This document shows positions 48,361-56,954 of a DNA stretch of 64,000 nt, piece after piece (the stretch's first letter is position 1; each line of letters begins with the position of its first letter). The notes beneath the pieces were generated by a model. That model worked only from the letters and a program-made list of their open reading frames with translations, was not told the origin of the DNA and ran no database searches. The position numbers and the translations under genes are program-made. Origin of the DNA: Nonomuraea montanisoli (GTDB taxonomy: Bacteria > Actinomycetota > Actinomycetes > Streptosporangiales > Streptosporangiaceae); NCBI RefSeq assembly GCF_013363975.1, contig NZ_JABWGN010000002.1, positions 1-64,000 on the forward strand. Direction: 5' to 3'.

Positions 48361-49629
48361 ATGGACACCGCCATCGTGCTCTTCAACCGGGATCTGCGGA
48401 TACACGATCATCCGGCGCTGGCCGAGGCGTGTGCGCGGGCGCGGCACGTGGTGCCGCTGTTCGTGCTCGACCCGGCCGTGCCCGCCGGGCGGCGCCTGCC
48501 GTTCCTGCTGGACTGCCTGCGGGACCTGCGGGGAGCGCTGCGCGCCCGTGGCGGCGACCTGGTGGTGCGGCGGGGCGACGCGGTGGCCGAGACGGTGCGG
48601 CTGGCCCGCGAGACCGGGGCGGCGGTCGTTCACGCCACCGCGGACGTCAGCGCGCTGGCCCGGGACAGGGAGCGGCGGCTGGCGGACGGGCCGTTCGCGT
48701 TCCGGACGTTCCCTGGGGTCACCGTGGTCCCGCCCGGTGAGCTGCTGCCCGCCGGGGGCGGCGACCACTACCGCGTGTTCACCCCCTACTGGCGCGCGTG
48801 GTCCGCGGCGCGGCGCCGGGCCGCCGCGGAGGTCCCGGGCTCGGTCACCCTCCCGCCCGGTCTGGACCCGGGCGACATCCCGGACGGATCGCCGCACGAC
48901 GCCCCTCCGGACGGTGCGCGGGGCGGGGAGGGCCAGGCGCGGGCACGGCTGGAGCGGTGGGTCCGCGACGGGCTGGCCGGATACGCGGGCGACCGCGACG
49001 ACATGGCCGCCGACCGCACCTCCCGGCTCAGCCCGTACATCCGCTTCGGCTGCCTGTCGCCGCTGGAGCTCGCCGGGCTGCCGGGAGAGGAGTTCGTCAG
49101 GCAACTGTGCTGGCGCGACTTCCACCACCAGGTCACGCTGGCCTTCCCCGAGCTGAACCGCCGCGACTACCGGCCGAGGGGCCGGCGGTGGCGCGACGAG
49201 GCCGACGCCGTGGCCGCCTGGAAGGAGGGCGCGACAGGGGTGCCCATCGTGGACGCGGGCATGCGGCAGCTTCGCGCCGAGGGCTGGATGCACAACCGGG
49301 CCCGCCTCATCACCGCCGGCTACCTGGTCAAGGAGCTGGGCGTCGACTGGCGGGCGGGCGCCGCGCACTTCTTCGAGTTGCTGCTCGACGGCGAGGTGGC
49401 CGACAACTCCGGCAACTGGCAGTGGGTCGCCGGCACGGGCAACGACACGCGGCCCAACCGGGGCTTCAACGCCATCCGCCAGGCCAACCGCTTCGACCCC
49501 GACGGCGGGTACGTGCGCAGGTACGTGCCCGAGCTGGCGGACGTGCCGGTGCGGTTCGTCCACGAGCCGTGGCGCTCACCCGTGGCGATCAGCGGATATC
49601 CGCGCCCGCTGCGTCTGCGCGCCGCCTGA
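48361..49629 (+). CDS. phr: Class I deoxyribodipyrimidine photolyase
   Basis: 422 residues. Light-driven repair of cyclobutane pyrimidine dimers. The N-terminal antenna-binding domain opens with AIVLFNRDLRIHDHPAL. The C-terminal FAD domain contains TSRLSPYIRFGCLSP (~222), LCWRDFHHQV, GMRQLRAEGWMHNRAR (~298) and the DNA/FAD signature DNSGNWQWVAGTG (~345). The ATG at 48361 directly follows an ECF-type promoter shared in sequence with the merR operon 15 kb away. Together with the LitR/LitS-like genes this indicates a light-induced repair regulon. Confidence 0.95.
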   Translation: MDTAIVLFNRDLRIHDHPALAEACARARHVVPLFVLDPAVPAGRRLPFLLDCLRDLRGALRARGGDLVVRRGDAVAETVRLARETGAAVVHATADVSALARDRERRLADGPFAFRTFPGVTVVPPGELLPAGGGDHYRVFTPYWRAWSAARRRAAAEVPGSVTLPPGLDPGDIPDGSPHDAPPDGARGGEGQARARLERWVRDGLAGYAGDRDDMAADRTSRLSPYIRFGCLSPLELAGLPGEEFVRQLCWRDFHHQVTLAFPELNRRDYRPRGRRWRDEADAVAAWKEGATGVPIVDAGMRQLRAEGWMHNRARLITAGYLVKELGVDWRAGAAHFFELLLDGEVADNSGNWQWVAGTGNDTRPNRGFNAIRQANRFDPDGGYVRRYVPELADVPVRFVHEPWRSPVAISGYPRPLRLRAA

Positions 49630-49809
49630 GGGGGGCGCCTGACGGGCTCGCTTGAGGGGGCGCCTCCTGCGGCTCCGGGCCACCCGATCCCCGCCCGCCC
49701 GTTGCGTCAGCGCGTCCGTAACGGAGCCGTAACGGATCTTGGGGGGCGGGTGGCGGGTCTGGGAGGCTGGCGTCATGATCGCGCCCGCGCGCCCCGGAGG
49801 GGCCTGCCG

Positions 49810-50838
49810 ATGACCGTCGTACGGGGCTTCGCGGCGGGCGACGAGGGCGCGCTGGTCGATGCCTGGAACCGCGCCATGCCGGCCGACCCGACCACCCCCG
49901 GCTGGTTCCGCGACTGCGTGCTGCTCGACCCGAACTTCGACCCCGAGGGCCTGCGGGTCGCCGTCACGGACGCCGGGGAGGTGGCCGGGTGCGCGTACGC
50001 GGTGCGCCGGTTGACGCCGCCGGCTCCCGGCACCGGGCTGGAGCCCGAGACGGGCTGGATCCCGTTCCTGTTCGTGGCGCCGGAGCACCGGGGCGGCGGG
50101 CTCGGCCGGCGGCTCCTCGACGAGGTCCTCGCCTTCCTGGCCGGCCACGGCCGCACCCGCGTCGAGTTCGCCTGCTACACGCCCCACTACGTGCTCCCGG
50201 GCGCCGACCCCGAGCGCTATCCGGCGGGCTGCGCGCTGCTGCGGCAGGCGGGGTTCGAGACGTTCTCCCGGCCGGTCGCCATGGATCACGGCCTGGCCGC
50301 GTACGTCACGCCCGACGTCGTGCGCGCGCTCCGCGAGCGCCGCGAGAGCGAGGGCTACCGCTTCCGGCGGCCCCTCGACGGGGAGCTGCCGGAGCTGATC
50401 CGGTTCGCGGCGGAGGTGTTCACCCCCGAGTGGGGCGAGGCGATCAGGCGGCACGGGAACCCCGCGCGGCTGCTCGTGGCCGTACGGGAGAGCGGGGCGC
50501 GGGAGGGGATCGTCGGTCGGGAGAGCGGGGCGCGGGAGGGGATCGTCGGTCGGGAGAGCGGGGCGCGGGAGGGGATCGTCGGTTTCGCCGCGTACGGGGC
50601 CTATCGGGGGATCGCCGAGCGGTTCGGGCCGTTCGGCGTCGACCCGGCCGAGCGGGGGACCGGGATCGGCGCGATCCTGCTCCACGGCGCGATGACCATG
50701 ATGCGCGCCGAGGGGCTGCACTCGTCGTGGTTCCTGTGGACGGGCGAGACGGGGCCCGCCGCCCGCCTGTACGCGAAGGCGGGCTACGAGGTCACGCGTC
50801 GCTTCCACGTGATGCGCCGTACCGCGGAACCGGGCTGA
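49810..50838 (+). CDS. Double GNAT acetyltransferase-like protein with triplicated 11-residue insert
   Basis: 342 residues with two GNAT modules: the first CoA loop is VAPEHRGGGLGRRLLDEVL (~82-100), and the second region is FGVDPAERGTGIGAILLHGA (~280). Between them residues ~226-258 are three exact copies of RESGAREGIVG, encoded by a 33-bp tandem repeat. ATG at 49810. A 3' overlap of ~55 bases with the convergent WYL-regulator gene is seen. The substrate is unknown. Confidence 0.85.
   Translation: MTVVRGFAAGDEGALVDAWNRAMPADPTTPGWFRDCVLLDPNFDPEGLRVAVTDAGEVAGCAYAVRRLTPPAPGTGLEPETGWIPFLFVAPEHRGGGLGRRLLDEVLAFLAGHGRTRVEFACYTPHYVLPGADPERYPAGCALLRQAGFETFSRPVAMDHGLAAYVTPDVVRALRERRESEGYRFRRPLDGELPELIRFAAEVFTPEWGEAIRRHGNPARLLVAVRESGAREGIVGRESGAREGIVGRESGAREGIVGFAAYGAYRGIAERFGPFGVDPAERGTGIGAILLHGAMTMMRAEGLHSSWFLWTGETGPAARLYAKAGYEVTRRFHVMRRTAEPG
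50485..50583. repeat. 33-bp exact tandem repeat, three copies, in frame
   Basis: Three head-to-tail copies (50485-50517, 50518-50550, 50551-50583), each beginning CGGGAGAGCGGGGCG. Because 33 is divisible by 3, the reading frame of the GNAT gene is kept. Confidence 0.95.
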
Positions 50839-51884
50839 CGGGCCGACCGCGACGCGTCCCGGCCCGTGCCGAGAGGCGCGTCCCGGCCTGCGGGGTGAGG
50901 CGCGTCCCGGGCCGCGTAGAGGGCGGCGAGGGCGTCGGCGGTGGCCGCGAGCGCGTGGCGCAGCTCCGGCGGTTCCAGCACCTCCACGTCCGTGCCCAGC
51001 CGCAGGAACTCGCCCGTCGCGTGGTCCACCGACTCGATGGGCACCGTCACCCGCGTCCAGCCCTCCGCGTCCGGCGGGCCGGCCGTGGCCCGGGCCGCCG
51101 TCACGAGGCCGGGCGTCATGAGGTCGGCCAGCCGCTCCAGCCCGCGCGGCGACAGCCGCACCGCGGCCTCGCCGCGCCGCAGCCGGGCCTCGAACTCCGC
51201 CCGGTACGCCTCCCAGTGCGCCGCCAGGTCGAAGTCCGGCGGGCGGACGAAGCGCTCCTCGCGCAGCGGATGCAGCTCCAGGATCTGTGACACCCGGTAC
51301 GTGCGCACCTGCCCGCCGGAGCGGGCCACGACGTACCACCGCCCGGCCTTGACCACCAGCCCGTACGGCTCCAGCCGCCGGTCCACCTCCTGTGGCGCCT
51401 TCCAGCGGCGGTACCTGACCCGTAGCGCGTGCTCCTCCCACACGGCGGCGGCCACGGCCGGCAGATGGGTGACCGGCTCGGCGTCGCGGTACCACGACGG
51501 CGCGTCCAGCAGGAACCGCTCCTGGATCCGGCCGGCCCGGTCGCGCAGCTCGACGGGCAGCGCGGCCATCAGCTTGAGCTGGGCGGCCGTCACCACCGCG
51601 CCCAGCCCCAGCTCGGCGGCCGGGCCGGGCAGCCCGGCCAGGAACAGCGACTCGGCCTCGTCGGCCGTCAGCCCGGTCAGCCGGGTGCGGTAGCCGTCGA
51701 GCAGCTGGTAGCCGCCGCTCGGGCCCGCGTCGCCGTACAGGGGGATGCCGGCGGCGTGCAGCGACTCGACGTCGCGGTAGATCGTGCGCACCGACACCTC
51801 CAGCCGCTCGGCCAGCTCGCGCGCGGTCAGCCGGCCACGGGTCTGCAGGAGCAGCAGGATGGAGACGAGACGGGAGGCGCGCAT
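50784..51884 (-). CDS. HTH-WYL transcriptional regulator (YafY-like)
   Basis: 366 residues. N-terminal HTH_11 domain (RLVSILLLLQTRGRLTAREL, then VSVRTIYRDVESLHAAGIPL) and central WYL domain (~140-215; RRLEPYGLVVKAGRWYVVAR). WYL domains bind nucleic-acid or small-molecule ligands (established knowledge). It is divergent from a DUF1579-like gene with 44 bases between the starts. A TGACA-N5-TGTCA palindrome there (51889-51903) is the likely operator. Its low-complexity C-terminus (RDAPHPAGRDAPLGTGRDAS) overlaps the GNAT gene. Confidence 0.88.
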   Translation of the reverse strand: MRASRLVSILLLLQTRGRLTARELAERLEVSVRTIYRDVESLHAAGIPLYGDAGPSGGYQLLDGYRTRLTGLTADEAESLFLAGLPGPAAELGLGAVVTAAQLKLMAALPVELRDRAGRIQERFLLDAPSWYRDAEPVTHLPAVAAAVWEEHALRVRYRRWKAPQEVDRRLEPYGLVVKAGRWYVVARSGGQVRTYRVSQILELHPLREERFVRPPDFDLAAHWEAYRAEFEARLRRGEAAVRLSPRGLERLADLMTPGLVTAARATAGPPDAEGWTRVTVPIESVDHATGEFLRLGTDVEVLEPPELRHALAATADALAALYAARDAPHPAGRDAPLGTGRDASRSARQPGSAVRRITWKRRVTS

Positions 51885-51888
51885 CCGC

Positions 51889-51903
51889 TGACACTACCTG
51901 TCA
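51889..51903. promoter_or_regulatory. Palindrome TGACA-N5-TGTCA, probable operator
   Basis: Perfect 15-bp palindrome TGACACTACCTGTCA, 5 bases from the start of the WYL regulator and 26 bases from the start of the divergent gene. It suits autoregulation and control of the neighbour. Confidence 0.5.
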
Positions 51904-51928
51904 GTGACCTGGTCATAGGTTCGGCCGC

Positions 51929-52381
51929 GTGAACGACTTCGACTTCCTCATCGGCACCTGGAACGTCCGCAGCCGCCGCCTCGTCAGCAGGCTCACCGGC
52001 AGCGACGCGTGGGAGGAGTTCCCGGGCCGGTCCACCTGCGGACGGCACTTCGACGGCGCCGCGAACGTCGACGAGATCGCCTTCCCCGCGAAGGGCTTCT
52101 CCGGGCTGACCGTCCGGATCTTCAACCCCGCCACGGAACTGTGGTCCATCTACTGGGCCAGCAGCGCCCGGGGCGTGCTCGACCTGCCGCCCGTGGTGGG
52201 CCGGTTCGCGGGGAACCGGGGCGAGTTCTACGCCGACGACGAGCACGAGGGCACGCCCGTGCGCTGCCGGTTCGTCTGGCTGGTCCACGGCCCGGACTCC
52301 TGCCGCTGGGAGCAGGCCTTCTCGACGGACGGGGAGCAGACCTGGGAGACCAACTGGACGATGGACTTCACCCGGGCCTGA
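51929..52381 (+). CDS. DUF1579-like small protein
   Basis: 150 residues. The start NDFDFLIGTWNVRSRRL and the end WETNWTMDFTRA are typical of the DUF1579-like beta-barrel proteins that are encoded beside YafY-type regulators in actinomycetes. No catalytic residues can be named. GTG start at 51929. Probably controlled by the divergent WYL regulator. Confidence 0.75.
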   Translation: MNDFDFLIGTWNVRSRRLVSRLTGSDAWEEFPGRSTCGRHFDGAANVDEIAFPAKGFSGLTVRIFNPATELWSIYWASSARGVLDLPPVVGRFAGNRGEFYADDEHEGTPVRCRFVWLVHGPDSCRWEQAFSTDGEQTWETNWTMDFTRA

Positions 52382-52401
52382 TCCCCGTCCGCCGGGCCGG
52401 T

Positions 52402-52716
52402 CTACTGCTGGCCGGCCCAGAGGATCACGAGCAGGGCCACCGCGGCCAGCACCAGCAGGGCGCCGCCCGCCACGAGCACCCAGCGCACGCCCGGCGAGCG
52501 GGCGGGCTCGGCCTCGAACACCGGCACGTCGGGCAGCATGTCCGGCGTGTACGGCAGGCGGCGCGTGCCCGTGTCCTCCGCGAGCGACGGGTGCGGGGTG
52601 TGCCGGGGCGGCTCGGCCGGGGCCTGCTCATCGGAGGGCGGGCTCTGGGCCGGGACGGGGATGTGGACGGTCTTGCGGGCGTCGGGGTCCTCCGGGAGGG
52701 GGCGGTCGGCGGTCAT
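52402..52716 (-). CDS. Small tail-anchored proline-rich membrane protein
   Basis: 104 residues: ~75 residues hydrophilic, Pro/Asp/Glu-rich, then one C-terminal TM helix (WVLVAGGALLVLAAVALLVI) and a short tail WAGQQ. Not recognised as a known family. The ATG overlaps the stop of the upstream membrane protein (ATGA), so the two probably act together. Confidence 0.65.
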   Translation of the reverse strand: MTADRPLPEDPDARKTVHIPVPAQSPPSDEQAPAEPPRHTPHPSLAEDTGTRRLPYTPDMLPDVPVFEAEPARSPGVRWVLVAGGALLVLAAVALLVILWAGQQ

Positions 52717-53153
52717 CGGGGCTCCTGGCCGTACGGGGTGTGGGGCTGGTGCGGAGCGGGGGCCTCCCAGGCCGGGGCCTGCCAGGCCGCGGCGTGCGGG
52801 GAGGGGAGGTGCGGGAGGGGCGCCTCGGGGCCGGGGCGCGGGCGGCGGGCGACCACGGCCCAGACCAGCAGGCCGAGCCCCGTCATGGTGAGCAGCGCGT
52901 CGACCGCGCCGTGCAGCACCATGACGACCTGGAAGGTCTCCATGCCGCCGGCGCTCACCACCTGGGCGACCAGCATCGACCACACCAGGCGCAGGACCAG
53001 CGCGAGCAGCAGCACGACACAGCCCCACATGCCGATCGTGGCGGCCTTGCCGTGTTCCCGCCGGGCGCGGACCGTCAGGACGATGCCCGTGATCAGCGCC
53101 AGGGCGGGAAGGAGCGATAACAGGAACGCTATGGCGTTGTAGATCAGGCCCAT
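52713..53153 (-). CDS. Small polytopic membrane protein
   Basis: 146 residues with three to four TM helices (~7-27, 38-60, 75-100) and a proline-rich cytoplasmic tail ending PHTPYGQEPR. No family recognised. Coupled to the downstream tail-anchored protein and 34 bases downstream of the NhaA-DsbA fusion gene. ATG at 53153 with GGAGAG-like sequence upstream. Confidence 0.65.
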   Translation of the reverse strand: MGLIYNAIAFLLSLLPALALITGIVLTVRARREHGKAATIGMWGCVVLLLALVLRLVWSMLVAQVVSAGGMETFQVVMVLHGAVDALLTMTGLGLLVWAVVARRPRPGPEAPLPHLPSPHAAAWQAPAWEAPAPHQPHTPYGQEPR

Positions 53154-53187
53154 GGTGGCTCTCCGCGGTGACTGGGGCTCGTGCCGT

Positions 53188-54984
53188 TTATACGGACTGT
53201 TCCTGTTCTTCCACCGCACGCGTGATCGACACCAGATCCAGGCCACCTTGGTAGCGGACGCCGTTGACGAACAGCGTCGGCGTGCCGCGCACGCCGCCCG
53301 CCCGGCCCGACTCCTCGTCCCTGGCGATGCGCGCCGCCTGTGCCGGCACGTCCGGGAACGGCTCCACGTCCAGCTCGGCGGCGTAGCGGCCGAGGTCGGC
53401 GTCGGTGAGGAACCGCTGGTTGGCGAAGAGCACGTCGTGCATCTCCCAGAACCTCCCCTTCCCCGCCGCCGCCTCGGACACCAGGGCGGCCGCCATGGCC
53501 CGCGGGTGCAGGGTGCGCAGGGGGAAGTGCCGGAAGACCAGGCGGACGTCCGGGTGTTTCCTGAGCAGCTCGTCCAGGATCGGCTCCAGGCGGCCGCAGT
53601 AGGGGCACTCGAAGTCGCCGTACTCCACGATCGTGACCTTGGCGTCGGCGGGGCCGCGCACGTGGTCGTCCGGCCCGACCGGCTCGGCGAGCAGGACGGG
53701 CAGCTCCTCCTCCGGCTCGGCCTCGGGCGGCGCGCACACGCCGCCCCGGTCCCACGCCAGCCGGAAGACGATCCAGCCGGTCAGCGCCGACAGCAGCGAA
53801 CCGGCGAGGATGCCGATCTTGGCCTGGGCCTGCACGTCCGGGTCGGTGAAGGCGAGGTCCACGATGAACAGCGACACCGTGAACCCGATGCCCGACACTG
53901 CCGCCCCGCCGAGAAGCTGACCCCACACGAGGTTGCCCGGCAGCAGGCCCCAGCCGAGGCGCAGCGGCAGCCACGTGCCGAGCGAGATCCCGGCGAACTT
54001 GCCGAGCAGCAGCCCGGCCGCCACACCGATCGTGACGGGCGAGGTCGCCGCCTGGCGCAGCGTCTCGGCGTCGAGCCGGACGCCGGCGTTGGCCAGCGCG
54101 AACAGCGGCACGATCACGTAGGCGCTCCACGGCTGGAGCTGGAGCTGCAGCCGCTCGTTCACCGACACGGCCATCCGCACCTTGCGCGCCGCCTCGCGGG
54201 CGGCGCGGGCGTTCGGGTCGCTGGTGAGCCCCTGGACCGCCTCGCCGGCGGCCAGCAGCTTGTACTCGCTCGGCGCGTACACGAACACCAGCACGCCGAG
54301 CGCGATGCCGACCAGCGTGGGATGCACGCCGCTCTCCAGCGTGGCCACCCACAGGCCGAACCCGAGCACGATGTAGGCCGGCGCCCGCCAGATCCGCAGC
54401 CACCGCAGCGTCATGATGGCCGCGAGCAGCACCGCCGCCACCACCAGGGCGATCACCGACAGGTCGCGGGTGTAGAAGACGGCGATGATGATGATCGCCA
54501 GCACGTCGTCCACGATCGCCAGCGTGAGCAGGAACGCGCGCAGCGGCTCCGGGCAGCGGGCGCCCACCACGGCCAGCAGGCCGAGCACGAACGCGGTGTC
54601 GGTGGCGATCGGCACGCCCCAGCCGCCGGCGCCCGGCCCGCCCGCGTTCAGCGCGAGGTAGACGGCCGCGGGGACGATCATCCCGCCGAAGGCGGCCAGG
54701 GCGGGAACCGCGAGCAGCCGCCGGTCCTGGAGCTGGCCCAGCCGCACCTCGTACGACGCCTCCAGGCCGATCAGGAAGAAGAACAGCGCCATCAGGCCGT
54801 CGTTGACCCAGTGGCGCAGGTCGAGGGAGAAGACGGCGTCGCCGAACGACAGGCCCATGGGGATGTGCCAGAACGCCTCGTACGTGGCGCTCCACGGCGA
54901 GTTCGCCCACACGAGCGCGAGCAGCGTCGCGCCGAGCAGCACGCTCGTGCTGCCCGCCTCGGTCCTGAAGAACGCCCGCAACAT
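53188..54984 (-). CDS. nhaA: NhaA Na+/H+ antiporter fused to a DsbA-like thioredoxin domain
   Basis: 598 residues. Residues 1 to ~400 form the NhaA fold (~12 TM; N-terminal LRHWVNDGLMALFFFLIGLE, ATDTAFVLGLLAVVG and the ion-binding Asp pair in LAIVDDVLAI). Residues ~420-598 are a thioredoxin/DsbA domain with the CPYC active site in YGDFECPYCGRLEPIL and cis-Pro in GTPTLFVNG. Such fusions occur in actinobacteria. They couple pH/Na+ homeostasis with thiol chemistry in an unknown way. The ATG at 54984 is the natural antiporter start; the frame continues upstream without homology. Confidence 0.9.
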   Translation of the reverse strand: MLRAFFRTEAGSTSVLLGATLLALVWANSPWSATYEAFWHIPMGLSFGDAVFSLDLRHWVNDGLMALFFFLIGLEASYEVRLGQLQDRRLLAVPALAAFGGMIVPAAVYLALNAGGPGAGGWGVPIATDTAFVLGLLAVVGARCPEPLRAFLLTLAIVDDVLAIIIIAVFYTRDLSVIALVVAAVLLAAIMTLRWLRIWRAPAYIVLGFGLWVATLESGVHPTLVGIALGVLVFVYAPSEYKLLAAGEAVQGLTSDPNARAAREAARKVRMAVSVNERLQLQLQPWSAYVIVPLFALANAGVRLDAETLRQAATSPVTIGVAAGLLLGKFAGISLGTWLPLRLGWGLLPGNLVWGQLLGGAAVSGIGFTVSLFIVDLAFTDPDVQAQAKIGILAGSLLSALTGWIVFRLAWDRGGVCAPPEAEPEEELPVLLAEPVGPDDHVRGPADAKVTIVEYGDFECPYCGRLEPILDELLRKHPDVRLVFRHFPLRTLHPRAMAAALVSEAAAGKGRFWEMHDVLFANQRFLTDADLGRYAAELDVEPFPDVPAQAARIARDEESGRAGGVRGTPTLFVNGVRYQGGLDLVSITRAVEEQEQSV

Positions 54985-55184
54985 TCCGATCCCCCCGGCG
55001 TCCGATGATAGGGGGCGTTCGCGCGCCGCCCGGAGGCGCGGTCCGGCGGGCGGCGTCGCGTCACCGGCGGAGCGGGCCGGAATTGACCACGGAATGACGC
55101 CGGAAAACAACTCTCGGAAAGGGCGGGAATTTTCCCGCTAATCCGCTTGCCCACTGCATGATCTTGGCCTTATCGTCGCGCCCC

Positions 55185-55970
55185 ATGAGATTACGCGTGA
55201 CCGCCGCGGCCGTCGCCCTCGCCGCCCTCTCGATGACGTTCCCGATGACCGGGACGGCGGTGGCCGAGGCCCCCGTCAAAGGCGCGGAACTGACCGCGCA
55301 CCCGCTCTACGACAAGGGCGCGCTGCCCACGGTGAAGTGCGCGGAGCGGCCGGTCAAGGCCCGTGACCGGGCGTCCGCCCGGGCCTACGTCAACGGCATC
55401 GCCGCCTGCCTCGACGCCACCTGGGAACAGCACCTCACCGCCGCCGGACTGCCGTTCAGGAAGGTCCGGGTGAAGCATTACAGCCGCCTTCCCAAGAAGT
55501 ACTGCGGAATGAAGACCGACTCCTACGATTCGATGGCGTACTACTGCAACAGAACGGACACCATCGCGTTCCAGATCGGCAAGGACTGGCTCGCGAATCC
55601 GTACGACCTGTGGCTCGCGGACATGACCGCCGGACTGTACGGCTATCACGTACAGAATGTGATCGGTATTGCGAAGGCGGTCGAGAAGGAGCCGTACCGG
55701 AACAAGACGCACTGGCGTGAGGTGATGCGGCGCGAGAGCCTGCAGACCGCATGCCTGGCCACGGCCTGGCTGAAGAGCGTGTGGCCGCTCGACCGGCGGA
55801 CCCGGCGCGACTGGGACGACCTGCTGTCGCTGGTGCAGGGCGACGGGCGCGGCGAGCCGCGCTACTACGGCACGACGGGCACCATCAAGCGGTGGATGAG
55901 GCGCGGGTACGCCGCGGGGGACCCGGGGGCGTGCAACACGTGGACGGCGCCGGCCTCCCAGGTCTCCTGA
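55185..55970 (+). CDS. Secreted protein, degenerate neutral zinc metallopeptidase fold
   Basis: 261 residues with a signal peptide (basic start MRLRVTAAAV, hydrophobic core, cleavage near TAVAEA). The body resembles YpfJ-type neutral zinc metallopeptidases: CGMKTDSYDSMAYYCNRTDT (~100-120), then DMTAGLYGYHVQNVIG where HExGHHVQ is expected, then RRESLQTACLATAW where an ELQADCYAGVW-type helix is expected. The HExxH zinc motif is lost, so it is probably a non-catalytic binding protein. Several cysteines are likely disulfide-bonded. ATG at 55185. Confidence 0.75.
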   Translation: MRLRVTAAAVALAALSMTFPMTGTAVAEAPVKGAELTAHPLYDKGALPTVKCAERPVKARDRASARAYVNGIAACLDATWEQHLTAAGLPFRKVRVKHYSRLPKKYCGMKTDSYDSMAYYCNRTDTIAFQIGKDWLANPYDLWLADMTAGLYGYHVQNVIGIAKAVEKEPYRNKTHWREVMRRESLQTACLATAWLKSVWPLDRRTRRDWDDLLSLVQGDGRGEPRYYGTTGTIKRWMRRGYAAGDPGACNTWTAPASQVS

Positions 55971-55976
55971 CGGCCG

Positions 55977-56486
55977 TCAGAGCGATCGGCCGCCGGTCTC
56001 CAGGGTGTCGAGGTAGGCGGCGGCCTCGGCGATCTGCTCCTCGGTGAAGACGCGGATGCCGTTGGCCTCCAGCAGCGCCGTGGTGACGCCCTGACCGGGC
56101 ACGCGCTTCCCCTGGAAGGCGCCGTCGTAGATCGACAGCGCTCCGCAGGACGGGCTGCCCTCCTTCAACACCGCCAGCCGTACCCCGGAGGAACGGGCCG
56201 CGGACAGCGCCGACCGGGCGCCCTCCAGGAAGTGCGCGGTGACGTCGGAGCCGTCGGCGGCCACCACCCGGGCGGTGCCCGCCAGCACGGCGGCGCCGCC
56301 CGCGCCCGCCTCGATCTCGGCCGCGGGACGCGGGGTGGGCAGACCGCCCTCCACCTCGGGACAGAACGGCACCAGCCGCCCCTCCTCGCGCCATCCGGCC
56401 AGCCGCGTGTCGGAGCTCGTCTTGGCCCCGCCGTCGTACCGCACCCGCCGGCCCATCAGGCACGCGCTGACCAGAATCCGCTCCAT
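55977..56486 (-). CDS. DUF523 protein
   Basis: 169 residues consisting only of DUF523: ILVSACLMGRRVRYDGGAK at the N-terminus, FCPEVEGGLPTPRP (~40-53), and LKEGSPSCGALSIYDGAF (~103-120). Conserved Cys residues suggest metal or Fe-S binding. Function unknown. It is a paralogue of the N-terminal half of the DUF523-DUF1722 protein at 30552-31553. ATG at 56486. Confidence 0.85.
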   Translation of the reverse strand: MERILVSACLMGRRVRYDGGAKTSSDTRLAGWREEGRLVPFCPEVEGGLPTPRPAAEIEAGAGGAAVLAGTARVVAADGSDVTAHFLEGARSALSAARSSGVRLAVLKEGSPSCGALSIYDGAFQGKRVPGQGVTTALLEANGIRVFTEEQIAEAAAYLDTLETGGRSL

Positions 56487-56588
56487 GCCTCCGATCCTAC
56501 GGACCCTCGCGCCGCCCGCGTCCGCCGCGTGGCCCCGTGGTCCCGCCGGATCCGGGGGCGGGGACGGCGGGCGATAGCCTTTTGCGCG

Positions 56589-56954
56589 ATGAACACCACC
56601 GTGGCCACGATCGTCATCGCCGGCGCGCTGCTGCTCGCGCTGGCGAGCCTGGTCAACGCGATCCGTGACCGGCCCATGGGCATGGTCCTGCTCATCGGGT
56701 TCGCCGTGCTGGAGGTGGCCGTGCTCGTCCAGGCGGGCATCGTGATCGCGGCGGTCGCCGGGGGAGAGGGGGCGCACGTGTCCAAGGGCACGCTGTTCGG
56801 CTACCTCGCCGGCGAGGCGGTCATCCCGCCCGCCGGGGTGTTCCTGGCGCTGGCCGAGCGGAGCCGGTGGGGGTCGGGGATCCTCACCGTGGCGGGGTTC
56901 GCGATCGCGGTGATGACGGCGCGGCTGCTGCAGATCTGGCAGGGCATGCCGTGA
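56589..56954 (+). CDS. Small membrane protein (four TM)
   Basis: 121 residues, four hydrophobic helices, no recognised motif. The stop overlaps the GTG start of the next membrane-protein gene (GTGA). Such pairs of short integral membrane proteins are common in actinomycetes. No function can be assigned. Confidence 0.7.
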   Translation: MNTTVATIVIAGALLLALASLVNAIRDRPMGMVLLIGFAVLEVAVLVQAGIVIAAVAGGEGAHVSKGTLFGYLAGEAVIPPAGVFLALAERSRWGSGILTVAGFAIAVMTARLLQIWQGMP

